A stretch of DNA of 64,000 bases from JAQBQB01 sp963757185 (GTDB taxonomy: Bacteria > Gemmatimonadota > Gemmatimonadetes > Gemmatimonadales > Gemmatimonadaceae): NCBI GenBank assembly GCA_963757185.1, contig CAVWQI010000003.1, forward strand, positions 310,001-374,000. The letters run 5' to 3'. A program made the position numbers and the translations under genes. The notes below the pieces were generated by a model. The model made no database searches, was not told where the DNA came from, and saw only the letters and a list, made by a program, of their open reading frames with translations. How positions within the stretch are numbered: position 1 is the first letter of the stretch; every line of letters begins with the position of its first letter. This document shows, piece by piece, positions 53,285 through 62,739 of this stretch.

Positions 53285-53785
53285 TCAGCGATTGTGGATC
53301 GCCCCGTCGCGCGACCGAACGCGCCATCGCCTGAGAGCGGCCGTGATGACGATGCGAAGTCCGCCGACCGCGATCAATGCGCCAAGCAGCGGCGCGATCG
53401 AGCGGCCGCTGAAAAACTGGAAACGATCCCCGGCCATCGCGACGTCGAGCGTCACGATCCACGCGCCGGCGAGCAAACCGAGCGTATCTCGATCGGGGAC
53501 GGGAAGGCATAGTCGGGTGAGCGCCAGAAGGACGCCAAGCGGCAGCGTGGACGCGATCAGCACGATCGGCGTAAGACCCAGAGCGTTGGCGGCGACGACT
53601 GCCGCCAGCGGATTATGTGGAATCGGTGTCTGCGGAATCATCACCGCGTTGAGGAACCCGTCGAAATACCCAACCAGCGCAGCGACCCAGACCGCGAACA
53701 AAATGGCGAGCGCCCAGCCATGCGCGGTTCGCACGACGACTGGTTCTTCCGCCGGCCGGTCGAAGCGGGCGATCGGGACTCCCAT
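53285..53785 (-). CDS. Membrane protein of unknown function
   Basis: A 166-residue protein from the ATG at 53785 with four to five hydrophobic segments (about 30-55, 66-80, 88-110, 115-135, 140-155). No catalytic motif or family was recognised. It lies between DUF3224 and the ADOP permease genes, all on the minus strand. Confidence 0.6.
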   Translation of the reverse strand: MGVPIARFDRPAEEPVVVRTAHGWALAILFAVWVAALVGYFDGFLNAVMIPQTPIPHNPLAAVVAANALGLTPIVLIASTLPLGVLLALTRLCLPVPDRDTLGLLAGAWIVTLDVAMAGDRFQFFSGRSIAPLLGALIAVGGLRIVITAALRRWRVRSRDGAIHNR

Positions 53786-53838
53786 GCAACTCAAGCTACC
53801 ACGCGTTCACTCGCGTGAAGGTCGCGGCCGGTTCGCCG

Positions 53839-56295
53839 TCACTCCGCGCGGAGCGCCTCCGCCGGGTCGACGCGCGCGGCGCGCCTCGCGGGCAGCCAGC
53901 TCGCGACGGACGCAGTGCCGACGAGCGCGAGCGTCGCTCCCGCCAGCGTGAGCGGGTCGCTCGGCGTGACGCCGTACAGAAACGCTCGGAGAAACGGCGC
54001 CGCCATCGCGTAGAGAACGAATCCCGCGGCAACACCGGTCGCAATGAGTGCCAGGCCGCGCGTCGCCACCGCCCGGGCGAGGTGTTCGGGATCGGCGCCT
54101 AGGGCGATGCGCACACCGAACTCGCGCGTTCTGAGCGCGACCATGTACGCCATCACGCCGTACAGTCCGATCGTTCCGAGCACCAGCGTGATCGCCGCCG
54201 CGGCGGTCATGAGCATGAGCGTCAGAGAAAGACGCGCCGTCGACGCGCGCATGACGTCGCTCATGGATTCGACATCGAAAATCGGGACCGTCGGGTCGAG
54301 ATCGCGCACCATTCGTCGCACGGCGGGCACGATCGCCGTGGGCGATTCGGACGTCCTGACGACGAGCGCCATCGTACGCCGTGCACCCGGCTCCGTCGTG
54401 TTGATCGGCACGGCTTGAGGGACGTAGACCATCGCGGACGGAGCGGTGGACAAGTCACGGTCACGTACGTCGCCAACGACGCCAACGACGGTGTACGACG
54501 GTCCCATCGGCGCCAACGCCAGTCGCTTTCCGATCGCGGCCCTGCCGGTGGGATCCTTCCAAATGGTTGCCGCGGCGCGCCGGCTGACGATGATGTCCCC
54601 GTCGCGCTGTTCGCCGAGTCGTTCGAAGGCGCGGCCGGCGAGAAGGGGAACGCTCATGGCGGCGAAGTAGCCGTCGTCGACCGCGTCGGTCACCAGAGAC
54701 ACGGTTCTTCCTTCCCCCTCGACACGAAACGACTGTTGACGCGTTTCACCGAACCCAAGCGGGAGTCGAGTCGTGAGACCGGCGGCGCGAACGGTCGGGA
54801 GCTTGCGGGCGGCCTCGGCCAAGCGGGCGTAGAAGATCACTGACGACGAGTCGCCGTAACGCGCGAAGGGCAGTTGCGTCCAGATCGTCATCACATTGGT
54901 GGCGTCGAAGCCCGGACGCTCCTGATACAATCGGTGAAACGTGCGGAGCAACAGCGACGATCCCGTCGTGACGACGAGTGCCACGGCGATCTGCAGGGCG
55001 GCGATCGTCGCGCGGAGACGCTGGCGCGTCTTTCCCGCCGTGTCGCCGCGTCCTCCGTCGCGAAGGTTGATCGACAGAGTCGCGTGCCGAATGCGGAATG
55101 CGGGCAGCGCGCCGCAGATGATCGCACCGACGACCGCGACGACCAAGACGAATGCCACCGACGTTGGGCCGAGCCGAACCTCGTCGAGACGGGGGACGTC
55201 GGCCGGGCCGAACGCGACGAGCGCGTGGACCGCCGCCCACGCCGCCGGCAGCGCGACTCCCGCGGCCATCGCGGTCAGCACGAGCGACTCCCCGAGAAAA
55301 TGCGTGACGATTCGAAAGCGGCTTGCTCCGAGCGCCTCTCGCACCGCGAGCTCGAGCTGTCGGCCATCCGCGCGGATCAACATGAGGTTCGCGACGTTCG
55401 CCCACGCCACGAGCAACACGAGCGCGGCGGCCAGCGCGAGCATCCATAGGGTGTGGGCGATCCCGTTCGTGACCTCGTCGCGCAACGGGACGATGAGGGG
55501 CGTAGGCCTCGTCTGGTCGAGCCAAGTCGTCGTCGCGGTTCCCGATTCGAGACGCGGGAACAGCTCGCCGACTCTAGGCAACAGCGCCGCGAGCTCGCGC
55601 TGTGCGTCCTCGGGCGTCGCGCCCGGGGCGAGCCGTGCCACAGCCGAATAGCTGAAGTCTCCCGCGGTCTCGGGGAGATCCGGATTGACCCGCGCGGGCA
55701 ACCAAAGTCTGGTGTCCGCGTCGGGGAAGGCAAACCGTGGCGGCATGACGCCGACGATCGTTCGCGGGACGCTGTTGACGATCAGTTTCTTTCCGACGAC
55801 GTCGTGAGATGCGTGAAAGCGCGTTCGCCACACGGACTCGCCGAGGACGACCGTGTTCGGGTCGCGCACCCTGGTTTCGTCTTCTGTGAACGAACGGCCG
55901 AGCAGCGGCTTCACCTGAAGAATCGGAATCATCGACGCCGTCACCCATGTCGCGGTGACGCGTTCGGGCGTGTCGCCGCCGTCGCCCGTCCAAATGTTGG
56001 CGTTCCCCGTTCTATAGAAGCCGATGTCGTCTAGTCGCCGCGCGTATCGCTTGTAGGTGAAGTAGAGAGCAAGCGGCTGCTCTATCCGCCGGCCTTCCTC
56101 CGTTCGGAACCCAAGGCCCACGCTGACGAGACGATCCGGGTGGCCGTAGCGCAGGGGCTCGAGCAGCACGGCATCCACGATCGCGAACGTCGCGGCAACC
56201 GAGCCGATGCCGAGTACGAGCGTGAGGATCGCGGTGACAGCGAACACCGGCGTGCGCCTCAGTGATCGCAACGCGTGACGAAACGGAGTCGGCAT
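53839..56295 (-). CDS. ADOP-family permease (MacB/FtsX-like), without its own ATPase
   Basis: An 818-residue protein in the Acidobacterial duplicated orphan permease class. An N-terminal MacB-PCD periplasmic domain lies between membrane helix 1 (LRRTPVFAVTAILTLVLGIG) and a four-helix FtsX domain near 260-420, then a second periplasmic domain and FtsX domain with the terminal block FLYGVTPSDPLTLAGATLAL and ending in LPARRAARVDPAEALR. No ATPase gene is adjacent; orphan ADOP genes are normal. The start ATG 56295 follows weak upstream sequence. Substrate unknown, probably a lipid, peptide or drug. Confidence 0.92.
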   Translation of the reverse strand: MPTPFRHALRSLRRTPVFAVTAILTLVLGIGSVAATFAIVDAVLLEPLRYGHPDRLVSVGLGFRTEEGRRIEQPLALYFTYKRYARRLDDIGFYRTGNANIWTGDGGDTPERVTATWVTASMIPILQVKPLLGRSFTEDETRVRDPNTVVLGESVWRTRFHASHDVVGKKLIVNSVPRTIVGVMPPRFAFPDADTRLWLPARVNPDLPETAGDFSYSAVARLAPGATPEDAQRELAALLPRVGELFPRLESGTATTTWLDQTRPTPLIVPLRDEVTNGIAHTLWMLALAAALVLLVAWANVANLMLIRADGRQLELAVREALGASRFRIVTHFLGESLVLTAMAAGVALPAAWAAVHALVAFGPADVPRLDEVRLGPTSVAFVLVVAVVGAIICGALPAFRIRHATLSINLRDGGRGDTAGKTRQRLRATIAALQIAVALVVTTGSSLLLRTFHRLYQERPGFDATNVMTIWTQLPFARYGDSSSVIFYARLAEAARKLPTVRAAGLTTRLPLGFGETRQQSFRVEGEGRTVSLVTDAVDDGYFAAMSVPLLAGRAFERLGEQRDGDIIVSRRAAATIWKDPTGRAAIGKRLALAPMGPSYTVVGVVGDVRDRDLSTAPSAMVYVPQAVPINTTEPGARRTMALVVRTSESPTAIVPAVRRMVRDLDPTVPIFDVESMSDVMRASTARLSLTLMLMTAAAAITLVLGTIGLYGVMAYMVALRTREFGVRIALGADPEHLARAVATRGLALIATGVAAGFVLYAMAAPFLRAFLYGVTPSDPLTLAGATLALVGTASVASWLPARRAARVDPAEALRAE

Positions 56296-56524
56296 GATCG
56301 ATCCCAATAAAATGCTGCGGCCCGGTTGCCGCCACTTGAACGCTGCAGCCGCGGTTGACATGGAGACGGCGTCGCCCGATACTGCTGGCAGCGCGCTGAC
56401 AGGGCGCCACCAACCCGCGGCAAGGGAATTATTCCCACCTGATTGGTCCAAAGTCGCGTGCGTTTTGCACCTTCTTTCAGCCTGGCGTCAGCGGGGCACA
56501 GGCGATTCATGAAAGGAGGTTGCC

Positions 56525-58138
56525 ATGAAGTCGCTCCCCACTCGCCCGTCGCTCGAGTCTCTCCGCAAGCAGGCGAAGAAACTCGCGCGCGACGTCGCCG
56601 CCGGTGATCCCGCCGCCCTCGCGCGTGCGCGCGCGCAGCTGCCGACTGTCGACCCGCCGCTGACGCAGCGCAACGCGCAGCTCGTGATCGCGCGCGACTA
56701 CGGCTTCACCGGCTGGCAAGACCTCACCGCTGAAGTGAACAAGCGCCTGGGTACCGGTGCCCAGCGGGCCGCGACACAGGCTCAACGCGCCATTCACGAC
56801 AACGACGTCGAACGCCTGAGGCAACTGCTGGCCGAATACCCGGCGTTGCTTTCATGGCAAGGCGACGACGAGCACAACGGTCTGCTGGGGTTCGCCACCG
56901 GCGCTTACGGCGACGCGTTCAGACCGGAGAGCGAAGGCTGGTTCACCCGCGCGGCGTGCGCCGAGCTGCTGATCGACGCCGGCGCGGTCGTGACGCCGGC
57001 GGTGGTCGACGGCCTCCTCTCTTCTCGCGCCCGGGGGCTACTCGAACTCTTTCGGCGCAGAGATCTGCTTCCGCGAACGCTCAAATTCTTCGCTGCGCTG
57101 GGCGACGCCGACGCCGTGCGCGCTCTCGACGAGAACGCGCAAGATCTCGCGACGGTCAACGATGCGTTCATCACCGCGTGCCGCTTTCACCACGAAGTAG
57201 TCGCGTCGCTCCTGCTGGAGCGATCCATCGCCCTCGACTCCGAACTCGGCAGACAGGTCGACGAAAGCGTCGGGCGGCGCTCGTTCGTCGAGTTCTTCAT
57301 CGAAGAGAGATCGCTCGACCCCGCTCAAGCGGCAGTGGTGGGACCGTGGAAGACGTTCGTGATGGGGCAGGTCAGTCAGGCGCTCGACGAGGGCGACCTG
57401 AAGTCCTTCGTCGGCGCGTTGCGGCGCGAGCCGTGGCTCCTCGGCGACGCCTACGTGTGGTTCCAGAAAAAGCTCATCGAGAACGCAACGCTCAACGATG
57501 GGGAGGAAGTCATCGTCGCTCTTCTCGACCTCGACCCCGCCATCCTGCGGCAACAGTCACCGCTTCCGTCGCAGGCCATCGAGTTCGCGCTCACGTACGG
57601 TCACACACACCTCGTTCCTCTACTCACCCGCGTCTGGCCACTGCCCGACGATCTGCCGCATGCGGCAGGAATGGGCGATCTCTCGCAGGTGAAGAGCTGG
57701 TTCGACGCTGAGGGGAAGCCGGCGCTGGGCGACGTGGCGAATCACGCTCCCGCCACCAGCGTGCACCCACGAGAACCTCAATGGGGCGAGGTCGGCGTTC
57801 AGGAGGTTCTCGACACCGCGCTCGCCTGGTCCGTCATCAACCGTCGTTTCGACGTGGCGGATTTCCTTCTGGCGCACGGCGCGAACGTCAACACCAATTG
57901 GAACTCCCACGAGCCGGCGAGCATCCTCCACCATCTGGTCTTCGAGGACGACTACGAAGCCATGCAGTACCTGATCGACCGCGGCGTCGACATGACCATC
58001 AAGGACTACCGGTGGAACAGCGACGCCCGGGGTTGGGCGCGACACGGAAAGAAAGACGAAAAGATGGCCGAGTGGCTGGAGGAGGCCGAACGGAAGCGCG
58101 CGACCCTCAGCTCACCGCCTTCTTCACGAGCGCGATGA
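56525..58138 (+). CDS. Large ankyrin-repeat protein
   Basis: A 537-residue protein with a strong Shine-Dalgarno (AAAGGAGGT, 56512-56520) four bases before the ATG, one of the best in the window. The N-terminal module (residues 1-75: SLESLRKQAKKLARDVAAGD and QLVIARDYGFTGWQDLTAEV) is a family seen in front of ankyrin proteins of soil bacteria. Degenerate ankyrin repeats follow (ERLRQLLAEYPALLS, VVASLLLERS, DVADFLLAHGANVN, EAMQYLIDRGVDM). Protein-interaction role. Its 3' end overlaps the DUF1801 gene (opposite strand) by 32 bases. Confidence 0.85.
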   Translation: MKSLPTRPSLESLRKQAKKLARDVAAGDPAALARARAQLPTVDPPLTQRNAQLVIARDYGFTGWQDLTAEVNKRLGTGAQRAATQAQRAIHDNDVERLRQLLAEYPALLSWQGDDEHNGLLGFATGAYGDAFRPESEGWFTRAACAELLIDAGAVVTPAVVDGLLSSRARGLLELFRRRDLLPRTLKFFAALGDADAVRALDENAQDLATVNDAFITACRFHHEVVASLLLERSIALDSELGRQVDESVGRRSFVEFFIEERSLDPAQAAVVGPWKTFVMGQVSQALDEGDLKSFVGALRREPWLLGDAYVWFQKKLIENATLNDGEEVIVALLDLDPAILRQQSPLPSQAIEFALTYGHTHLVPLLTRVWPLPDDLPHAAGMGDLSQVKSWFDAEGKPALGDVANHAPATSVHPREPQWGEVGVQEVLDTALAWSVINRRFDVADFLLAHGANVNTNWNSHEPASILHHLVFEDDYEAMQYLIDRGVDMTIKDYRWNSDARGWARHGKKDEKMAEWLEEAERKRATLSSPPSSRAR

Positions 58139-58589
58139 TCCGTGCTTCGTCGGCGGCGGTCAAATCCCTCAGCGCGAAATACGTCGGCCACATCTGGCCT
58201 TCGTCGAGCTTTGCCTTGTCGCTGAAGCCAAGCGTCGCGTACCTCGACTTGAACTTCCGCGCGTCCTGGAAGAAGCAGATGACTTGGCCGTCCTTGGCAT
58301 AGGCGGGCATCCCGTACCAGAGTCTCGACGAGAGCCCTGGTGCGGCTGCTTTGACGAGAGCGTGGATTCGCTCGCCCATGGCACGGTCGGATCCCTGCAT
58401 CGCGGCGATCTTCTCGAGTACCGTGCTTTCCTCGTCTCCGTTTTCCGCGCGCTTCAGCTCTTGGACGCGCTCCCGCATGGCCGCTCGTTCCTCGGCTGTA
58501 AAGCCGGTGGAGGCCTTACGGCTCGCGGTGGGGGAGGGGCCTTTGGCGGATTTCCGCGCGCCCTTCTTCGCTGGTTTCTTTTGAGCCAT
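58107..58589 (-). CDS. DUF1801-family protein
   Basis: A 160-residue protein: a Lys/Ala-rich N-terminal tail (1-30), a charged helical middle, then a DUF1801/YdhG-like domain with GLSSRLWYGMPAYAKDGQVICFFQD and FALRDLTAADEARIIALV. Related proteins include Bacillus Fra, an iron chaperone. Converges with, and overlaps, the ankyrin gene. Confidence 0.8.
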   Translation of the reverse strand: MAQKKPAKKGARKSAKGPSPTASRKASTGFTAEERAAMRERVQELKRAENGDEESTVLEKIAAMQGSDRAMGERIHALVKAAAPGLSSRLWYGMPAYAKDGQVICFFQDARKFKSRYATLGFSDKAKLDEGQMWPTYFALRDLTAADEARIIALVKKAVS

Positions 58590-58699
58590 GGCGTCCTGTG
58601 ACCTCGGCGAGAGTCCCTAGAATAATCCGGGTTGGACGCGCGTGGCCATAGGCGAGCGTTCATCTTGTGGGATCTCGGCCCATCGCGGACCTTCACATC

Positions 58700-59464
58700 G
58701 TGAGCTCTTCGCGCCCGGGCGACCTCCGTTCGCACATCCCTTCCATCCTGAAGCGCCCCGTCCGGCGCGTTCTGGACGCGTTGGATGCGGAGCTGCGCTC
58801 TCGCGCACTTCGCAGGCACGTTCGCCGCTTGCGCACCGGTTTGGCGCGCGGTGTGCTGCCGACCGAGGTCGTCGCCGACATCGGCAACGCATGGGGGAAC
58901 CAGGGATTCGCGGCGGATGTCGGGTTCGTTACTGAAGTCGCGACCCGCGCGCTTTCGGGCGGAGGACCGTTCCTGGAATGCGGAAGTGGACTCACCACGA
59001 TCTTGTCGGGCGTCATTGCGACGCATCGTGGATTGCGCGTGATCTCACTCGAGCAGGATCTCGAGTGGCTCAACTACGTCAAGCGCAAGATCGCCAAGCT
59101 CGCCATCCCGAACGTCGAACTCATTTACGCCCCCCTGCGCCGCTACGACGATTTCGCCTGGTTTGACATCGAGGCGCTGACGCTCCCGCCGGCATTCACG
59201 CACATATTCTGTGACGGGCCTGCGGTGTGGGGCCGGGAGTGGGCGGAGCCGATGAAGGGCAATTGGCGCGCGGGTCTGGTGCCGGTGTTGCAACGGCGCG
59301 GGATCACCTTCGACGAGATCCTGCTCGATGATTCCAGTGACCGTCGTTGCGACCAGCTCCGCGAAACCTGGCGTGGGCTGGGGGTAGAGACTCGAGTTCT
59401 CGACACTCCAACCGGCGGTTTGGTGGTCGCAAATCCCGTTGCTCGACCGTTGGTTGCCCCATAA
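58700..59464 (+). CDS. SAM-dependent methyltransferase-like protein
   Basis: A 254-residue protein (GTG at 58700; a GTG at 58667 is the alternative). FLECGSGLTTILSGV resembles the SAM-binding E/DxGxG strand-loop, and VISLEQDLEWLNYVKRKI the second acidic strand; a DGP strand follows (HIFCDGPAVWG). These features are consistent with a class I methyltransferase, although the first part has no detectable close family. Transcribed alone against minus-strand neighbours. Confidence 0.6.
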   Translation: MSSSRPGDLRSHIPSILKRPVRRVLDALDAELRSRALRRHVRRLRTGLARGVLPTEVVADIGNAWGNQGFAADVGFVTEVATRALSGGGPFLECGSGLTTILSGVIATHRGLRVISLEQDLEWLNYVKRKIAKLAIPNVELIYAPLRRYDDFAWFDIEALTLPPAFTHIFCDGPAVWGREWAEPMKGNWRAGLVPVLQRRGITFDEILLDDSSDRRCDQLRETWRGLGVETRVLDTPTGGLVVANPVARPLVAP

Positions 59465-59519
59465 TCTCGCCGGCGAATCGTTCAAGGAACGCCTCATCGC
59501 GCCGCCGGCCCAACGTCAG

Positions 59520-60332
59520 CTATACGGCGAGATCCGGCTGCGAAAATGAACGCGAGGGCGCGGAAGCCCAACGCATTCCACCGTAGGAATCGGCCACCAC
59601 CCACGCACCCGCCGTCAGCGCCGTCGAGACGACGAACTCGCCCCATTGAAACGCGGTGTAGTTCCCTGTCACCACCCTCGGTACCCACACGATCAGCGTG
59701 AACAGGCCGAGCTGAAGCGTCGAGAGCGAGGCTGCCAGCCGAGCCTTCACCCCAAAGAGGACCGCCAACCCCGCCGCGATGAAGGCGCCGCCCGTGAAAT
59801 AGGCCCAGGTCGTGTGCCAGGGCAGCCAACCTGGTATGAGCACCACGGTCTGCTGCAGATAGACGAAATGCGCCAGGCCGAAAGGGATCAACGAGAGACC
59901 GTACAGCGTCTTCGCGATGCGCAGGCCGCTCTCTCCCGGGGCGAAACGGAGGCGCGTCGCGTCCCGCTCGCCGGCGAACCAGATGTACAGGATCCACGCC
60001 CCCGCCACGATCACGGCGCTCTCGCCGAAGCCGAACGCGGCCAGCAGCGTGGGATGGAGGAGGAAGACCTGGGGCAAGCGGACCAGCAGCAGCCAAGCCA
60101 GCAGATAGCCGAGCAGCACGCGCGACGCGACAGGAGCCGTTCGTTGCCAGAGAAGGCCAATGCCGGATATCAGATATACGAATGCGCAAAGATAGACCAG
60201 CGCATCGCGCGCCGGAACGCCCTCGGATACCGAGGGCCACGTCGGGTCGAAATCGCCCTTGATCAGACCGAGGATTCCGAGGCCGACGAGAGTCACGGCA
60301 AAGAAAGCGTGACCCACGCTGACGATGCGCAT
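59520..60332 (-). CDS. Polytopic membrane protein (DoxX-like)
   Basis: A 270-residue protein with about eight hydrophobic segments from the start MRIVSVGHAFFAVTLVGLGILG onward. Gly-rich helices and LIPFGLAHFVYLQQTV suggest DoxX/DoxD-type membrane proteins, sometimes part of redox complexes. The open frame extends upstream to 60551 but that part overlaps another small gene candidate and is low complexity. Confidence 0.65.
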   Translation of the reverse strand: MRIVSVGHAFFAVTLVGLGILGLIKGDFDPTWPSVSEGVPARDALVYLCAFVYLISGIGLLWQRTAPVASRVLLGYLLAWLLLVRLPQVFLLHPTLLAAFGFGESAVIVAGAWILYIWFAGERDATRLRFAPGESGLRIAKTLYGLSLIPFGLAHFVYLQQTVVLIPGWLPWHTTWAYFTGGAFIAAGLAVLFGVKARLAASLSTLQLGLFTLIVWVPRVVTGNYTAFQWGEFVVSTALTAGAWVVADSYGGMRWASAPSRSFSQPDLAV

Positions 60333-60343
60333 CGTCGTCCCGG

Positions 60344-60508
60344 CTAACTGCCTCGGCGGCCTGATTTCGCCGAGGTGGACTGTGGCTTTGGCCGCGGCGC
60401 GCTCGCCGGCGGCGCGGCGGCCCCTCCGCCTCGAGGAGCCTGGGCCGGACCTGGCGTCTTCGGCTTCTTGGAGAAGTCGGGGATATGGCGTTCGCCTTTG
60501 CGTTTCAT
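60344..60508 (-). CDS. Small basic protein, hypothetical
   Basis: A possible 54-residue protein, MKRKGERHIPDFSKKPKTPG followed by a Pro/Ala/Gly-rich basic tail. It has a clear Shine-Dalgarno (GGAG) about seven bases before the ATG, and ends 12 bases before the next gene's start in the same orientation, in an otherwise empty 240-base gap. Unusually Lys/Arg/Pro rich, compatible with a nucleic-acid-binding or histone-like tail. Alternative: a non-coding stretch, since high GC keeps frames open. Confidence 0.5.
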   Translation of the reverse strand: MKRKGERHIPDFSKKPKTPGPAQAPRGGGAAAPPASAPRPKPQSTSAKSGRRGS

Positions 60509-60571
60509 GTGGTAGCTCCGAAGAAATGAACGGATCAGTGAATTCAATCAACTTGCAAGATGAACACCCGG

Positions 60572-61138
60572 CTATCGTCGTACCTCGTAACGAAGCTCCA
60601 CCATGCCGTTCTGGTAAGCGTTGACTTCCGCCAAATGGAGGGCGGCGTCGCTGTCGAGCTTCCCGAAGAACGGGATTCCTTCACCAATCAGCACCGGCAG
60701 GATCGAATAGCGAATTTCGTCCGCCAGCCCGAGGCGGAGGCACTCGCCGCAGACCGCGCCGCCTCCAACGAACCAGATACTGCGGAACGTAGGCCGCAGC
60801 CGCGAGTTCACGAAGCGCGCGAGATCTCCCGAGTAGAACTCGATGGTATCCCGGATGCGAGGGAGCTCGCGACGAGTGAGGACGAAGGTAGGTTTGTCGC
60901 CGTACGACCACCCGAACCCCTTGGCCTCGAAATTCACCGCGGTCTCGTACGTTCGCGACCCCATGACGTAGCAGTCGATCGTCTTGAGGAACGCCTCGAC
61001 GAATGCCGGCTCCATGGTTGCCCCGCCCACGAATTCGTCCGACGTCTCGAGCCAGTCGACGCTTCCGTCCGTGCGAGCGATGAAGCCGTCGAGGCTCGCC
61101 GCCATGTGGATCGTGACACGAGAATCGGCCTTCGTCAC
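60572..61138 (-). CDS. RibD-C/DHFR-like reductase
   Basis: A 188-residue protein of the dihydrofolate-reductase-like RibD C-terminal family. VTIHMAASLDGFIARTDGS is the usual start, YVMGSRTYET the conserved GRxTYE block, and SIWFVGGGAVCGECLRLGLADEI the NADPH-binding glycine motif. Such reductases act on pterin/riboflavin-like or other substrates. Chosen ATG gives the usual start. No pathway partners are close. Confidence 0.88.
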   Translation of the reverse strand: MTKADSRVTIHMAASLDGFIARTDGSVDWLETSDEFVGGATMEPAFVEAFLKTIDCYVMGSRTYETAVNFEAKGFGWSYGDKPTFVLTRRELPRIRDTIEFYSGDLARFVNSRLRPTFRSIWFVGGGAVCGECLRLGLADEIRYSILPVLIGEGIPFFGKLDSDAALHLAEVNAYQNGMVELRYEVRR

Positions 61139-61197
61139 GACCTTGCCCTGGATTGAACGTCGCGAAGAGGTGATGGCATCGCGAAGTCGGACAACGG

Positions 61198-61629
61198 CTA
61201 CCGCAGCGACGGATTTTGGGTCGCGATCGCGGAACGGAGCGTCTCCACCACGTCGGCCGGGTTCGCGACCTCGATGACGAGACGCTGATAATGTTCGTGA
61301 TCGAGCTCGATCACGACGGTGCGCTCGGGATCATGAACGTCGTAGAAGACGAACCCGCCGCTCTGGTAGAATGAGCCGGCCGTGAGCAGTCCGGGAATCT
61401 GCGTCCCGGGGAGACGCACGCCGTGCCACCATCCGCGCGCCGGTTCCGGATCGGCGCGCACGGCCTTGATGTGAGCCAGCGGAATTTCGAGTTGGCTCTT
61501 GAGTGCCCAGAGTCTATCCCATCCCTCGACCTCGAAACGCACGCGGTCGCCTTGCACAACGACAATGACCATCGCGGGGCCTCGACTCACCTGTAGAGAT
61601 GCGCGGGTTCCGCGCATCGCGTTTGCCAA
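61198..61629 (-). CDS. Bacterial PH-domain-like protein
   Basis: A 143-residue protein; the ATG at 61572 (MVIVVVQGDR) may be the real start. Residues about 20-130 look like a small bacterial PH-like domain: ALKSQLEIPLAHIKAV, PGTQIPGLLTAGSFYQSG and VFYDVHDPERTVVIEL. Similar proteins are often annotated only as DUF; function unknown. Confidence 0.6.
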   Translation of the reverse strand: MANAMRGTRASLQVSRGPAMVIVVVQGDRVRFEVEGWDRLWALKSQLEIPLAHIKAVRADPEPARGWWHGVRLPGTQIPGLLTAGSFYQSGGFVFYDVHDPERTVVIELDHEHYQRLVIEVANPADVVETLRSAIATQNPSLR

Positions 61630-61689
61630 GCTGCCAAGGGATCATATACCAGTTCGCGCCGCCGGCGCAAACCATCGATGGCTCCCTGC

Positions 61690-62298
61690 TCAGCCGCTCG
61701 CGCCGGCGTCGGTTCGCAGCGCTCCGACGTATCGATATGTGTTCACGAACACGTGCGACGATATGACCTTCGTGCTGACGAGGGCGAGTTCGCGCGGGTC
61801 GGCACTGTCCGCAAAAAAACGTTTACCCTGGCCGAGCAGGACCGGATAGACGAGCAGCACAACTTCGTCGACCAGCCCCTGCTCGAGGAGCACGGACGTC
61901 AGCGTCGAGCTTCCCCAGAGGATCAGGTGAGGGCCGTCGTTGGACTTGACGCGGCGGACGCCCTCGACGATGTCCGCGCCCAAGCCCTCGACCGGACCCC
62001 AGCCGAGGCTCTCCGGCCGGTGGGTCGCGACGTATTTCGTCGCGGCGTTGATAGTGTTCGCTAGCGGACTATTCCCGGCGTTCGGCCAAGCGCCGGCCCA
62101 GATATCGTAGGTGCGGCGGCCGAGGAGCAGATCGAAGCTGGTGCCCTGTGCCTCGACCACGGCCTCTCGCCCGGCCGCACTTCGATACGGTGCCGACCAT
62201 CCGCCATGCGGATAGTCGTCGCCGCCTTCGTTCCGCCCGCCTGGCGCCTGGATCACGCCGTCCAGCGAAATGTGTTCGATGATTCTGAGCTTTCTCAT
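61690..62298 (-). CDS. RibD-C/DHFR-like reductase
   Basis: A 202-residue protein of the same family as the reductase at 60572-61138, but only distantly similar. MRKLRIIEHISLDGVIQAPG, LLLGRRTYDIWAG and LILWGSSTLTSVLLEQGLVDEV are the family blocks. The ATG at 62298 overlaps the stop of the membrane protein gene upstream (ATGA). Function unspecified. Confidence 0.88.
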   Translation of the reverse strand: MRKLRIIEHISLDGVIQAPGGRNEGGDDYPHGGWSAPYRSAAGREAVVEAQGTSFDLLLGRRTYDIWAGAWPNAGNSPLANTINAATKYVATHRPESLGWGPVEGLGADIVEGVRRVKSNDGPHLILWGSSTLTSVLLEQGLVDEVVLLVYPVLLGQGKRFFADSADPRELALVSTKVISSHVFVNTYRYVGALRTDAGASG

Positions 62299-62738
62299 TT
62301 GAGTCGCCTTCCGTAGCGAGGTAAACTGCCAGGCGCATAGGGTGAGTCGTCGCGGCCGAACCCGTGCGGCCTCATGGTATCGTAGCCGAGAACCGTGAGA
62401 AACAGCGCCGCACTGGCAAACTCCGCCCAGATCGTCCCGTTCATCGCGTGCGTGTGGGACGAGAACGGCGCGAGCGCATAGTGGCTGATCGCATCGAGTC
62501 CCAGAATCCCATAGAATCCCAACACGCACAGCCCAGCGATGAAATATCGAGATCGCACGAGACGGTAGCCCACCACACCGAGGATGGTGACGGCGATCCA
62601 CGCGCAGTAGATCTGGGCGCGAGTCAGCCATCCGGGCATGTTGGGGTAGTGCTTCAGCAACTCGGCATTGTGAGCGTAATGCACGAGACTGGCTACCGCG
62701 TACACGGCAAACGAAATGAGGAGTCCGCGGCGGCGCAT
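62295..62738 (-). CDS. Membrane protein, hypothetical
   Basis: A 147-residue protein from the ATG at 62738 with four hydrophobic helices (about 5-22, 44-60, 68-85, 105-120). HYPNMPGWLTRAQIYCAWIAV is the loop before helix 2. No family recognised. Its stop overlaps the reductase start (ATGA), and the spermidine-synthase-like gene ends two bases upstream, so these genes are likely one operon. Confidence 0.65.
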   Translation of the reverse strand: MRRRGLLISFAVYAVASLVHYAHNAELLKHYPNMPGWLTRAQIYCAWIAVTILGVVGYRLVRSRYFIAGLCVLGFYGILGLDAISHYALAPFSSHTHAMNGTIWAEFASAALFLTVLGYDTMRPHGFGRDDSPYAPGSLPRYGRRLK

Positions 62739-62739
62739 T

